DNA of 64,000 nucleotides, taken from positions 744,001 to 808,000 of the forward strand of contig JAPXFQ010001945.1 of assembly GCA_028564705.1 (NCBI GenBank). The letters run 5' to 3'. Source of the stretch: Apricaphanius iberus (lineage: Eukaryota; Chordata; Actinopteri; Cyprinodontiformes; Aphaniidae). Numbering within the stretch: the first letter of the stretch is position 1; the number at the start of each line of letters is the position of its first letter. The notes under the pieces are model-generated. The model saw only the letters and a program-made list of their open reading frames with translations, was not told the DNA's origin and searched no databases. Position numbers and translations under genes: made by a program. Positions 57,901-64,000 of this stretch are shown piece after piece.

Positions 57901-59692
57901 ACATCCTAAAATGTCTCAGCGGAATACATTTCAACCTAAATAAACGCTAATCCAGCAAAACTGAACAAACCTTGAAATATTTTTTGATATAGGCTACACT
58001 TCCGGCCAAGCATTGTTTTAGATCCTCACGCTCTATCAAGAAGAATGGTAACACAAATAGGACTTACAGGAAAGAATGAGAGGCGTGTCTCTACGTGTTG
58101 CAGACTAATCTGAGAGTCACACATATCAGCATTCGGTGATAGAAAGTCAAATAATGAACAGCAGGAAAAAGGAAGAAAGAAGTGAGACAATTTACAGGAC
58201 TAAAGGACTGAAAACTACCATTGTAGTATTTGACAAATATGCTGTAGGAGAAACTACTGGAAGTGCAGAAATGTTTAGAGCGGAGAGGGAACTCACAACT
58301 ACGGCTGCTGCAAGTTTGTGTTATTAGGCTTTCATCACATTAAATATCTGAATTCTTCAAAAATAATTGAAAAACAAGGTGATGATTTAAATACACCTTA
58401 ATCTGACTGTAAAACCCACTGCACACGTCACAGTAGTCAAAAATTGAATGTTAATTTTTAATGCTACTCTCTAGGTCAACAGTGCAGCAAACCAAGTATG
58501 GATTGGGTTCCCAAACAAGGAACTAACAACTCTTTACAGTTCTATACAGTAAATCCATTTTCCACTATAGTGGAGTGCATAGCAGGTCTGCTACAGATGC
58601 AGAAAGAAGGCAGAAATACAATTACAGGGAGATGATGAAGATTATCAAACTACCAAGGCATTAGTGCCAGTCGGGGTGGACGGTACCACAGGACCCATTA
58701 GAGCTTTCAGCTCCGTTCATTAGAGAACCATTAGAGACAACTAGTTTAACCCCCCAGACCACCCACTTTTAAGTGGCAGAGACGAATGGACTCAAAGGGA
58801 ATCGACCACTCCTCTCATTGCTTTGGCTGTGAGCGTAAAAAAAAAAAAGAAGGGGAAAAAAAAGAAAGACAGCTGTATGTGTGCCAGTCTGGATCACCGA
58901 GGCAAAACGACGTAATGGCAGTAAAACAAAAAGCCTCCCAACCGGATCAGTCAGTGAGACGTTCACTATTACCCAACATGATTAACTGTGACGCAAGTCA
59001 TGGGCGCTAATTAATAATGCTGCCAGGCTAAAAACCAAGCCAAGGAGATAAAAGAATCGGCAACAAAGGCCTTCTGTCTCACACCAAGGGGGCTAACCCA
59101 CTCACTCATTATAGCGACACAATAACACAGTCTCAAACAAAGTTGCGTAAAAGCTTTGCAAACAACTGTTGCAACGTAATACCTGTCTCTTTAACAGGCT
59201 TCTAACAAAATATATTAAAGAACACTGAGTGTTGCATTTAGGAGAAGCTTTGTCCCACCTGTTGCATTCAGGGGGAAGAAACAGAATATACAAAAGGAAG
59301 ATTAATATCAATAAACTGTCAGATTTAACAAGTGATAAGAGCTTAAATGCTTAAATAACACGTAATTATGCTGCTGATTTGGATTTTATGCGCTGCTGAA
59401 TAGCTATTAGTAACATCTAACCTATGGGGGAAATAAAACTGAAAATAACAATAGACATATTAAGTTAGCTTCAAAAACTGTGTAAACGAGAGCCGTGAGC
59501 CAAAAAGAAAACCATCAGTCATTCACGTGTGTTTATTTACGTCAAACTCTGTATGTAACCGACACGATTATAGTTTCAAAGGACAATAAAAACACTACGG
59601 GGTTTTAGATGTGTCCTGGCGACGGAAAATGTCGCTCCTTCACTTTTTCTTTTTTCAAACTCACCGACTCCTTCTTCCGACTTTAACACCAT
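32433..59692 (-). CDS. cyth1: Cytohesin-1, ARF guanine-nucleotide exchange factor (13 exons)
   Basis: Cytohesin-1 is a cytosolic protein recruited to PIP3-rich plasma membrane, where its Sec7 domain loads GTP on ARF1/ARF6; it also regulates integrin adhesion. I joined thirteen minus-strand exons: 59692-59665, 46875-46793, 44444-44380, 43256-43190, 43101-42983, 41385-41305, 40638-40526, 39861-39713, 39628-39517, 34700-34624, 34552-34484, 34359-34205, 32511-32433. All use GT-AG and all phases agree. They total 1197 nt, that is 398 residues, the size of human CYTH1. Domains: coiled coil about 10-60; Sec7 about 75-204 with the glutamic-finger motif FRLPGEAQ (E159); PH about 262-378 with PIP3-binding KTWKRRW (277-283); polybasic tail [12 protein letters not shown] diglycine (LGGR) PH form is encoded. 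The C-terminal SSIKRH and the EDKKP segment favour CYTH1 over CYTH2/3. Exon 1 is the least certain exon. The a/b paralogue is not decided. Confidence 0.93.
32630..32979 (-). mobile_element. Tc1-like fragment in cyth1 intron 12, left part
   Basis: Plus-strand segments such as CCACATTTTGTCATAATA (about 32652), ACAAGTCTTTTGGGGATATG (about 32824) and GACTGTTGACTGGGCCATTT (about 32950) match the antisense strand of the same Tc1-like family seen at 28840-29900 and 37795-39209. The fragment continues at 34139 after an inserted hAT element. Confidence 0.65.
32988..34130. mobile_element. hAT-type MITE inserted into the Tc1 fragment
   Basis: The ends TAGGGCTGGACAAT (from 32991) and, inverted, TAGGGCTGGACGAT (ending 34130) define a hAT-like element of about 1.14 kb. 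GCATGCAT occurs at 32980-32987 and again at 34131-34138, an 8-bp duplication, with three extra bases (CAT) on the left side. The Tc1 text appears to resume beyond 34131, so this insertion is younger. It ends only about 75 bp from the donor of exon 12. Confidence 0.75.
34205..34359 (-). CDS. cyth1: cyth1 exon 12
   Basis: It encodes residues 322-372 plus two bases of K373: [19 protein letters not shown] through [10 protein letters not shown]. This is the C-terminal half of the PH domain, including the Trp of the final helix (DEWMNSI). Donor AA|GTAAGT; acceptor TTTCTGCAG. Confidence 0.95.
34461..34474 (+). promoter_or_regulatory. CTCF-like motif in cyth1 intron 11
   Basis: CCACTAGATGGTGC matches 13 of 14 positions of the CTCF core. 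It is in the short intron between exons 11 and 12. Confidence 0.3.
34484..34552 (-). CDS. cyth1: cyth1 exon 11
   Basis: It encodes residues 299-321, [18 protein letters not shown] then EDKKP. This is the middle of the PH domain. Human CYTH1 has EDSKKP here, so one residue is missing relative to it. Phase 0 at both ends. Confidence 0.94.
34624..34700 (-). CDS. cyth1: cyth1 exon 10
   Basis: It encodes residues 273(part)-298: [18 protein letters not shown] then LYYFEYTT. This is the phosphoinositide-binding first strands of the PH domain (K277, R281, R282). Joined to exon 9 it reads L-G-G-R, the diglycine form. The 71-bp intron to exon 11 is the shortest in the gene. Confidence 0.95.
34701..37790 (-). 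other. cyth1: cyth1 intron 9, part with poly(A) tract and unassigned DNA
   Basis: Part of the 4.8-kb intron between exons 9 and 10. It includes a short dispersed-repeat piece near 35335-35410 (AGATAGCGCAAATTCACAAC followed by an imperfect CTCAAGGCACCTTAGAG), a 31-A homopolymer at 36900-36930, and a CTCF-like match (12 of 14) at 37431-37444. A three-base alternative microexon that would make the triglycine form would have to lie in this intron and cannot be located by eye. Confidence 0.5.
36900..36930. repeat. Poly(A) homopolymer
   Basis: Thirty-one consecutive A residues in intron 9. A retroposed 3' end was considered, but no upstream retrogene was recognised. Confidence 0.95.
37795..39209 (-). 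mobile_element. Tc1-like transposon in cyth1 intron 9, interrupted
   Basis: The left part (CCATTTTGTCATGTTACAAC at about 37800; AGTCAACACTTCGTAGAACC at about 37920) and the right part (CCATTCTTCTTTCC at about 38662; TGTTCATGATATTGTCTGTT at about 38906; AAAGGCACTGTA ending about 39209) match one fish Tc1-like family, with the transposase on the minus strand. The transposase frame is destroyed. A block of about 660 bp from near 37982 to near 38640 is foreign to the family. Confidence 0.7.
37982..38640. mobile_element. Insertion within the Tc1 copy (hAT-like, GTTTCCACCAATGGGA type)
   Basis: This stretch begins CACGTTTCCACCAATGGGAC, contains tandem variants of ACTTCAGGGTAACTTTACCAG, and has a second similar head (CATGTTTCCACAATGGGAAC) near 38333. 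It separates two parts of a Tc1-like element. No clean target duplication was seen and the superfamily is inferred from the TTTCCACC-type terminus. Confidence 0.5.
39517..39628 (-). CDS. cyth1: cyth1 exon 9
   Basis: It encodes residues 236-272 plus one base: [18 protein letters not shown], then [19 protein letters not shown]. This is the Sec7-PH linker, which carries autoinhibitory contacts, and the start of the PH domain. It begins phase 0 after TTGCAG and ends CTGG|GTGAGT. Confidence 0.95.
39713..39861 (-). CDS. cyth1: cyth1 exon 8
   Basis: It encodes residues 187-235, [18 protein letters not shown] through [11 protein letters not shown]. The segment containing [12 protein letters not shown] is the Sec7 hydrophobic-groove motif that engages ARF switch regions. 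Acceptor GTTACAG, donor AGG|GTGAGA. Only 84 bp separate it from exon 9. Confidence 0.96.
40526..40638 (-). CDS. cyth1: cyth1 exon 7
   Basis: It encodes residues 149-185: [18 protein letters not shown], then [19 protein letters not shown]. It contains the catalytic glutamic finger E159 within FRLPGEAQ. Acceptor GTAACAG, donor ACAG|GTACAA. Confidence 0.96.
40732..41190. mobile_element. MITE in cyth1 intron 6
   Basis: It opens with GCCTTGTCCACACACAGCCG and closes near CTTATCCGGATATGTGTGG, with the internal motif TCCACACATAAACACAG. This is a degenerate member of the GTCCACAC-type MITE families related in style to 462-1090. The right end is eroded and no target duplication was found. Confidence 0.55.
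41305..41385 (-). CDS. cyth1: cyth1 exon 6
   Basis: It encodes residues 122-147 with both flanking Arg codons split: [18 protein letters not shown], then DLNLVQAL, in the central Sec7 helices. Acceptor TTCCTTCAG, donor TGAG|GTAAGA. Confidence 0.95.
41386..42982 (-). other. cyth1: cyth1 intron 5, no element recognised
   Basis: A 1.6-kb intron without a recognisable repeat or regulatory cluster. Confidence 0.5.
42983..43101 (-). CDS. cyth1: cyth1 exon 5
   Basis: It encodes residues 82-120 plus two bases: [18 protein letters not shown], then [21 protein letters not shown]. This is the start of the Sec7 domain. Acceptor TTCCCCAG, donor AGAG|GTCAGC. The 88-bp intron to exon 4 is typical of fish. 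Confidence 0.96.
43190..43256 (-). CDS. cyth1: cyth1 exon 4
   Basis: It encodes the end of R59 and residues 60-81: [16 protein letters not shown], then NMDPKK. This is the linker into the Sec7 domain, nearly invariant among cytohesins. Confidence 0.96.
43257..44379 (-). other. cyth1: cyth1 intron 3, no element recognised
   Basis: A 1.1-kb intron. The small minus-strand frame at 43943-44140 has no signature. The G-rich run GGGGGTGGGGGGGCGGG at about 44158 is notable but unassigned. Confidence 0.5.
44380..44444 (-). CDS. cyth1: cyth1 exon 3
   Basis: It encodes residues 38-58 and two bases of R59: [16 protein letters not shown], then GSTEE. This is the second half of the N-terminal coiled coil that mediates dimerisation and partner binding. 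Acceptor TTTTCTTTTCAG, donor AGAG|GTAAAA. Confidence 0.95.
45490..45560. mobile_element. Single hAT-like terminus in cyth1 intron 2
   Basis: TGCCCCTTTTCCACCAGGG is a familiar hAT-type end in fish genomes. No partner end was identified, so this is a relic. Confidence 0.35.
46793..46875 (-). CDS. cyth1: cyth1 exon 2
   Basis: It encodes the end of V10 and residues 11-37: [18 protein letters not shown], then KQELLEDIQ. This is the first half of the coiled coil. Acceptor ATCCAG at 46876 and donor CAG|GTAATA. The phase-1 start requires an upstream exon ending in a single G. Confidence 0.95.
47882..48623. mobile_element. Inner DNA transposon (TTTCCGG-CTATAA ends) nested in hAT
   Basis: The left end ATTTCCGGGCTATAA and the inverted right end ATTTCCGGACTATAA match over about 15 bases. 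GTA occurs at 47879-47881 and 48624-48626, consistent with a short target duplication, and removing the insert restores continuous hAT text around it. The 742 bp encode no recognisable transposase. The superfamily is left open. Confidence 0.75.
48511..48524 (-). promoter_or_regulatory. CTCF-like motif inside the inner transposon
   Basis: The minus strand reads CCACTAGAGGGCCT, 12 of 14 positions. It may be carried by the element itself, which would make it a transposon-dispersed site. Confidence 0.25.
53864..53877 (-). promoter_or_regulatory. CTCF-like motif in cyth1 intron 1
   Basis: The minus strand reads CCACTTGATGGCGC, 13 of 14 positions of the CTCF core, at the edge of a GC-richer patch. 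Confidence 0.3.
55590..55810. promoter_or_regulatory. GC-richer patch in cyth1 intron 1
   Basis: About 220 bp with raised GC and several CG dinucleotides, containing an AP-1 site TGAGTCA (55683-55689) and an E-box CACGTG (55774-55779). It is a possible intronic enhancer or alternative promoter. Confidence 0.25.
59665..59692 (-). CDS. cyth1: cyth1 exon 1 (predicted start, MVLKSEEGV)
   Basis: The frame ATG...GTC-G is followed by a consensus donor (GTCG|GTGAGT) and ends in the single G needed to complete the Val codon opened by exon 2. It encodes MVLKSEEGV and then V10-PDDL. No exon encoding the human-type MEEDDSY start was found in the 12.8-kb intron. Support is the donor, the phase and a plausible upstream promoter region. 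It is not confirmed by transcript data. Confidence 0.65.
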
Positions 59693-60660
59693 GCTGTTTG
59701 CTGTTCTGTCACCAAGTACGCGTCCGCCGAGGAAAAAAAAACTTTCTGGAGGTTTCCGAGAGCAACAACTTTGACTACTAACAGCTAAAGATATATTATG
59801 AGCCTTTGGCTTTTTAATAATCCGATAAATAACGTAAGATTTAAAAAATAATGAAAGCCTGTTCGTATGATACACCGTCAGTCCGCAGGGAGTGGTTTCA
59901 AGGTACAAGACGGACTTTTAACCAGCCTTCCCTTAACCAGGAATCGAGTAAAGTTAAACTGAAGTAACAAAACAATCACTTCCTGTTGGACCTTTCACAG
60001 TAAAACCTAACACGTAAAACATACGTGACAATAAAATGTGCATAACAGAAAATAAAATGCACTGAATATGAATAACAACATACAAAAAACAGATAAATTA
60101 ATTCAGTAGTTTAAAAGCTAAAGTTTAAAAAAAAAGTAAAATTAGAAGGGTAACTTGTGCCACAAAAGAAATGCATGTGAATGGACAGAATTTTTACATC
60201 TTTCCAGTCATACTGGCCACTCACAGTACATTACAGTGCACTCACATTCACAAATTCACGCACACATACACATTTATATAAATACACAGAATGATAAGCG
60301 ACTTGGGGTCATGTACCTTGACCAGGGGCTCAATAACAGGTGACAGGATGACACGGATTAATGAGGGGGAGCATTCAAGCTTTAGTTATACGAGTTCGTT
60401 TCTGGGTATTTAAATTCATACTTTTAATATGAAGCATTTCCGGTTTCAGTCCTAATTCTTGCAGAGCCAGAAACCACCAGACTGGTTCCGAGCTTGTTTT
60501 GCTACCTCGTCTCTCCCACACAACCACGCGCATACACACGTGCACAAGCGTGTTGTTGGGAGAGGACTGGGTGGGGGAAGGGAGAAAAAAAAAACAGCGG
60601 CTGCTGCAGAATCTAACTTCAGTTCTGGGCTCTCCACTGAGCCACATCCGCAGAGAGCAG
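59693..60660 (-). promoter_or_regulatory. cyth1: Presumed cyth1 5' leader and promoter region
   Basis: Immediately upstream of exon 1 in transcript sense are several CG-containing stretches (for example ACGCGTCCGCCGAGG at about 59718) and, further out, a GC-richer patch near 60480-60660 with CACACGTGC. No TATA box at a convincing distance was identified. Position is the main evidence. Confidence 0.35.
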
Positions 60661-62010
60661 AAACCGGTGCCTTCAGACTTTCACCTCGGAAGCAAAAGTT
60701 TAAAAAAATAGCATCGAAATCTGTCCTTATATCAGTAACCAGAATAATCAGTAACCACTTTGAACACCTGTTTAACTTTTTTTTTAAACTGTCCCTATAA
60801 CCTCAATGAAAATTCCCATATATGATATAAGCATCACTTATAGAACATTTTGGCTGTACCATAAATATTTTAGGATAAAAAAGCCTTTTTTACACTTCTC
60901 AAAGTTTCTGCTCAGCAAAGAGACTACATTAAACAGTAACATATTTTGTCTTTATCAATCCATTCTATTTAAGCTTTATGCTTCAGACCAACACGAAGCA
61001 GTGGATAAGCATATAGGGACAAATACAAATCTAAATATTTAAAATGAAATTTTCATGATGAAAACAGAATATACTATTGACACAAATTTATCAAATCTGT
61101 AACTCTAAAACGTGATCACATCAAATGTTTAAAAAAAAGTTATAAATGCTCAAAAATCATTTTTGTAAAGGCTGTTTCGTGTTGTCATCTATCTTTTTGT
61201 TTGTGGGTGGAGGGAAAGTCTTATAGAATGAAACAAATAAGTGTTTCATATATAACACATGCACCGGCATGGTGCTCTCAGATAACAAAGCCTGTCGCTG
61301 CCTGTTGGTGCAAACAGGAGGAACGAAGAGGAATGCATTTCACTCAGCCAGAGTGAGGCCAGGTAGAGATAGACAACCTCTCGTCTCTCCATCTTTGCCC
61401 TCCCTCTTTGGATCTTATGTTTTTTCTTGTGTCCTGTAATGACAGCTTAGGCAAACATTATGATGGAACTGGTCGCCTAAAGGTGTCAGGTCAGAATTAC
61501 CTCACACAAGGAAGAAAGTGAGATCTTCCTCCTGTCGGCTTCATTGAACTGCTTTTACAGATTCACCTCTTTCTGTCGATAGTCCTAAAATGTCTTGCAT
61601 GCCACGTTCGTCTCAGAGTCCTTATCTACAAGCTGTGACTGATGAATTCACCAGTTGTGTGGTGCAATCTCCACAACTGACAATGCAGCTTGTGTGAAAA
61701 TAAACTCTCTCACACAAAGTTTCAATTCATTGTTGGTAGTTCATCCATGCCCCCGAGCTACAAAGATGGGCCTACATCCCCAGGAAAAAATGAAACCAGA
61801 GAGCTGTTTGACCTTTTACACGAGAAGACCAGGAATTAATTATAAACCCCTAAAGTTTACTGTCTGTTTTTTTCCCTGCAGCCAGAGTAAATCTGATGTT
61901 AACAGCGTTTATGCAAACACCTCATCATCATTGTCATTTAAGACTGTAATGCGACGACAGATTTTTTTGTTCAAGCATGTAAAACGATAGTTTGTTTACA
62001 TCTCATCTGT
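60660..62010. other. cyth1 upstream, no gene recognised
   Basis: The longest plus-strand frame (61655-61990) has no domain signature. The block 61260-61640 is free of simple repeats and slightly richer in GC, perhaps regulatory. Confidence 0.4.
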
Positions 62011-62015
62011 ACTAA

Positions 62016-62017
62016 CA

Positions 62018-62096
<79 letters not shown>
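62016..62096. repeat. (TA)n(TG)n compound microsatellite
   Basis: About 46 bp of TA followed by about 35 bp of TG. Confidence 0.96.
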
Positions 62097-62099
<3 letters not shown>

Positions 62100-62591
62100 A
62101 ATAGCCATCATGCTATACTTTAATAAGCAGCATAACTATCAATTTTATTTCTAACTCCGATTTTTTTCAAATGTAATAATATGAAAGGAGCTTTAATATA
62201 CAAAACATACTCTCCCTTTGCCTAATCACGTAAAACACTAGCTAAAATAGAAAACAGATGGAAGGACAATATGAATTGAAAAGATTGTAACAACAAATTT
62301 AGAAATATGTAAAATCAGTAACATGGAATTTTTTTGCAATTTCTGCTAAGAATCCATGTCTGATTATTTGTGGGTCTGCAATTGTGGTTTAAATGTCTCT
62401 GATGCCTTTCAATATAAGTTAAATGAAAATGAACAAATTAAATATGACAGACTACCTGACTGCAGGTACATGCAACACATTAAAATAGCATGAAAAATCT
62501 ATCCATATATCTTTCTAACTTACTCAAATTAGATTTTCAGGTTTTATGCTTTGCAATTGTCCTTAAAACATTGAACAGAAAGACGTTGTCA

Positions 62592-62605
62592 GCGCCCTCT
62601 GGTGA
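62592..62605 (-). promoter_or_regulatory. CTCF-like motif upstream of cyth1
   Basis: The minus strand reads TCACCAGAGGGCGC, a 13 of 14 match to CCASYAGRKGGCRS, followed by TG as in many strong CTCF sites. Confidence 0.4.
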
Positions 62606-62753
62606 TCATTTGTATTAATTGCAAGGGAAATTTTAAGAGTACAATGAAAGCAATACTTCTAAAAATTGGTTAAAAAAATCCCAATTTTGGAGAGCTTGTG
62701 CAAATTATAGCCTCAGTTTCCTGTTATTAGCTGATAGGAGTGGATAATTGGAA

Positions 62754-62756
<3 letters not shown>

Positions 62757-62824
<68 letters not shown>
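62757..62824. repeat. (TA)n microsatellite
   Basis: About 34 TA units. Confidence 0.96.
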
Positions 62825-62829
<5 letters not shown>

Positions 62830-62830
<1 letters not shown>

Positions 62831-64000
62831 AATAAAAGAAATACATATAAATGTAATTACAAAAAGAGATGACCATAGTGACTATGCCTTTTTCTCTCTC
62901 TTTCTATTACTATGATGTGCAAACAATATGTCAAGAAAATCTGTCAAAAGGCAAGTAAACACCAATCATATAGAAACTGTCTGCAGGCAGACATTAGCTC
63001 TGCCTGGAACTTTGCTGCCATCAACATGATTCACCGCACGAGCTGTTTTAAAATCATCTCTTTCCATTTAAAGGTGCAATAATAGGACCTTTGGATCAAT
63101 GTAACCTATAATTTTGTGTGTGAGAGGGAGGGCTGAGCCTGAAATAAGAGAATACGTTTTAATCCCAGTATCACGTTTCTAATGTTGGCACAAGTGTAGA
63201 AAAGCACTTTATGGGTGGCCAATCACATCACAGTTACACCAAGTATGTAGAATTATAATTAAATAACCCACCCTACACACATAATAAAATCAATAAGCAC
63301 AATAAAAAGGTTCAAAAGAATCTTTAAAAGACAGTAAACGAGTCCAACTAATAAATAAGCATTCTGCTGTTTATGTTCATCACACAGAATTCATCAGGAC
63401 AGGAATATATATATATTAAAAAAAAACTATTTTCTTTTCAGCTATCACTTTTACTGGCTCTGTAGCTAGAGCTGTTTGAACTGACTTCATCTGTTTATAG
63501 ATTCCCACACATTCCTGCTTGAGGCAGCACACTGCCAGATTCTGCCTCATTCGCTATCTAAGATCCATCAGACTGTGTGCTAACAGAAAAAGCCAGATCC
63601 TCTCTCTTAAGAAGCAAAACACATGTGATCTGTCGTTTTATATTAGCTATTTCTTTTACTCTACGCCAGTGCACAAACCTATCAATTAATTATCCTCACT
63701 CCATATTTAAATAATAGACAATGTGGAAATTTCCTCTGCATAAATTATGGGTTGAATACTTTAAAAGGAATCAAATTAGACTTTGCTTAAAAAAAATAAA
63801 GTTCTTCATCAAACAACTACAAAACACCTGTGTTGCCTATCGCCAGCCTCTTTTAAATAATTTTTTGTTTTTGGTCATGAAGTAAAAAAAAAGGTACATT
63901 CTCTTTCATAAGGTCCTAAAAAAAACGCCAGAATTAAAACTGAATTTTTATATAATTAACGTTACTGCAACAGCTTTTTAAAAAAAATCTGTTTTCTTTG
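62830..64000. other. Terminal stretch, nothing recognised
   Basis: AT-rich DNA without a supportable gene, repeat end or motif cluster. Confidence 0.45.

Larger units (their letters stand above)
46876..59664 (-). other. cyth1: cyth1 intron 1 (12.8 kb)
   Basis: The long first intron contains a nested pair of transposons (47570-48686), CTCF-like matches at 48511-48524 (12 of 14) and 53864-53877 (13 of 14), and GC-richer patches at about 53640-53880 and 55590-55810 that could be alternative promoters or enhancers. It also contains an unexplained minus-strand frame at 56774-57100. The remainder (49000-53000, 57200-59600) shows nothing I can name. Confidence 0.6.

Noticed and set aside
60375..60800. 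Overlapping frames of 90 and 113 codons upstream of cyth1
   Set aside because: They lie on opposite strands over the same GC-richer patch, with no signature. They more likely reflect promoter-type composition than coding.
1..64000. TTCNNNGAA matches elsewhere (for example 9626-9634, 25366-25374, 26560-26568) as STAT sites
   Set aside because: A six-base palindromic requirement is expected many times by chance in 64 kb. Only sites in promoter context were kept.

Overview
The window is vertebrate genomic DNA, almost certainly from a teleost fish. It has multi-exon genes with GT-AG introns as short as 71 bp, low gene density, long (TA)n and (GATA)n microsatellites, and many DNA-transposon families typical of fish genomes (hAT with 8-bp target duplications, Tc1-like, PIF/Harbinger-type MITEs, a tRNA-derived SINE). 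There is no bacterial-style operon, CRISPR array or phage. Species cannot be named from the sequence alone.

Two protein-coding genes are well supported, both on the minus strand. (1) socs3 (CDS 2561-3166): one intact 201-residue coding exon preceded by a non-coding 5' exon (about 3681-3868) and a TATA-type promoter with a STAT-like site. (2) cyth1 (cytohesin-1, an ARF guanine-nucleotide exchange factor): thirteen coding exons between 59692 and 32433. Every junction joins in phase and the exons sum to 398 residues. Its 3' UTR probably runs to about 30600.

Layout: 1-1500 carries two inverted-repeat elements. 1620-4320 is socs3 with its promoter. 4320-30600 is a 26-kb intergenic interval with no convincing gene. 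It holds decayed Tc1-like copies, a 3.1-kb hAT element with perfect target duplications, a SINE, a LINE reverse-transcriptase fragment, a broken MADF (Harbinger-associated) exon, two diverged copies of one ~0.55-kb sequence, an ETS/GATA motif cluster, a GC-rich island with an exon-like segment, and two CTCF-like motifs next to the cyth1 3' end. 30600-59692 is cyth1, whose introns hold several nested transposon insertions. 59693-64000 is the cyth1 upstream region, with no recognised gene.

Functionally the two genes are independent neighbours: SOCS3 is a feedback inhibitor of JAK/STAT signalling, and cytohesin-1 activates ARF GTPases at PIP3-containing membranes. Their linkage resembles the human SOCS3...CYTH1 neighbourhood on 17q25, but PGS1 and DNAH17, which lie between them in human, are not visible here. 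I found no new multi-gene system. The most interesting material is regulatory (CTCF-like pair, ETS/GATA cluster, socs3 promoter), structural in the proteins (SOCS3 without the PEST-type insert, an alternative cytohesin N-terminus), and the dated layers of nested transposons.
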